A DNA stretch of 64,000 nucleotides from Nocardia terrae. Lineage in GTDB: Bacteria; Actinomycetota; Actinomycetes; Mycobacteriales; Mycobacteriaceae. Below, piece by piece: positions 63,491 to 64,000 of this stretch. How positions within the stretch are numbered: the stretch's first letter is position 1; each line of letters starts with the position of its first letter. Below the pieces are notes generated by a model, which was not told the DNA's origin, searched no databases, and saw nothing but the letters and a program-made list of their open reading frames with translations. Location of the stretch: the NCBI RefSeq assembly GCF_009760405.1, contig NZ_WRPP01000009.1:62001-126000 (forward strand), written 5' to 3'. The position numbers and the translations under genes are program-made.

Positions 63491-64000
63491 CTAGAAGACG
63501 AACCCTTCGGGGAAGGGGTCCGATGGGTCGAGCAGGTAGGTGGCGGTCCCGGTCAGCCATGCGCGCCCGGTGATCTCGGGAATGATCGCGGGATGATCGC
63601 CGACCGTCGTGGTCTCGATCGCGCGTGCGTGGAAGGTGGTGCCGAGGAACGAGTCGCTGCGCAGCACCGCGTCCGCGGCGAGCAGGCCGCGGGCATGCTG
63701 GCGGGCCAGCAGTGCGGAAGTGCCGGTGCCGCACGGGGATCGGTCGAACCAGCCGGGATGGATGGCCATGGCGTTGCGGGTGTGCGCGGGCTCGGAGTCC
63801 GGATCGAGGAACAGCACGTGCTTGCAGCCGGTGATTCCGCGGTCCTCGGCGTGCACCGGAGGACGGGACTCGTTGATGGCCGCCATGATTCGCAGTCCGG
63901 CATCGAGAATCCGGGCCTGTTCGGCTCGATCGAAGGGTAAGCCGAGCTTGGCGGGATCCACGATGGCGTAGAAGTTCCCGCCGTAGGCGAGGTCGTAGCG
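63491..64000 (-). CDS. Second proline racemase/hydroxyproline epimerase-family protein (5' end outside window)
   Basis: 170 C-terminal residues are in the window, starting RYDLAYGGNFYAIVDPAK. The second catalytic cysteine is present in DRSPCGTGTSA; the first is beyond the window. About two-thirds of the visible positions look the same as in the 47993-48994 paralogue, including SDPFPEGFVF at the end. It lies just upstream of the glutamate-mutase promoter in the same direction, so it may belong to a linked hydroxyproline or pathway-specific operon. Confidence 0.88.
   Translation of the reverse strand, partial: RYDLAYGGNFYAIVDPAKLGLPFDRAEQARILDAGLRIMAAINESRPPVHAEDRGITGCKHVLFLDPDSEPAHTRNAMAIHPGWFDRSPCGTGTSALLARQHARGLLAADAVLRSDSFLGTTFHARAIETTTVGDHPAIIPEITGRAWLTGTATYLLDPSDPFPEGFVF

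Noticed and set aside
1..64000. CRISPR array
   Set aside because: No regularly spaced short repeats and no cas genes were seen; the two 26-bp promoter copies are 11.7 kb apart.

Overview
The window is high-GC actinobacterial DNA with dense, often 4-nt-overlapping genes and many GTG starts. An actinobacterial integration host factor (mIHF), an ABC-rich gene content, F420/quinone-reductase-type and flavodoxin genes and a lipoprotein of a type I associate with Nocardiaceae point to that family; Nocardia is my best guess, by inference only. Cobalamin-dependent enzymes occur twice (class II ribonucleotide reductase, glutamate mutase).

Region 1 (1-17.2 kb), housekeeping and envelope: a truncated lipoprotein, a Sel1-repeat protein, mihF, tRNA-Leu(GAG), a PAP2 phosphatase, small secreted proteins, a NarL-type two-component pair, a compact class II ribonucleotide reductase and three ABC efflux-type systems. 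Region 2 (17.4-24.9 kb), anaerobic respiration: narGHJI on the minus strand, with a divergent hemerythrin and a 39-residue single-membrane-span ORF.

Region 3 (25.3-45 kb), a pentose island: xylA-xylB-ROK regulator, then araB-araD-isomerase-chvE-mmsA-mmsB, a LacI-family regulator, an IS200/IS605 element whose tnpB is frameshifted, and a second sugar importer of the YtfQ-YtfR-YtfT-YjfF type. Four LacI-type operators sit in front of the ara operon (two), lacI itself and the second importer. A separate TTAGTTCA/TGAAC palindrome precedes xylA. The genes fit import of arabinose and xylose (and perhaps furanose forms) and conversion to xylulose 5-phosphate.

Region 4 (46.5-51.8 kb), hydroxyproline-type catabolism on the minus strand: dihydrodipicolinate-synthase-like deaminase, a [2Fe-2S] subunit, an FAD subunit (frameshifted at a G6 run), a two-cysteine epimerase and an amino-acid permease.

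Region 5 (51.8-63.4 kb) is the most novel part: an eleven-gene minus-strand operon encoding both glutamate mutase subunits, an aspartokinase without ACT domains, an aspartate-semialdehyde dehydrogenase, a diaminobutyrate-type aminotransferase, an ornithine/lysine N-hydroxylase-like flavoenzyme, a membrane diiron desaturase, an MFS transporter, a PaiB-like flavoprotein, a YciI protein and a malate:quinone-oxidoreductase homologue. Read as a pathway it predicts glutamate -> 3-methylaspartate -> its semialdehyde -> 3-methyl-2,4-diaminobutyrate -> an N-hydroxylated product. A second epimerase paralogue follows at the window edge. The operons of regions 4 and 5 start from near-identical promoters sharing a 26-bp identical block, so one outside regulator probably controls both.
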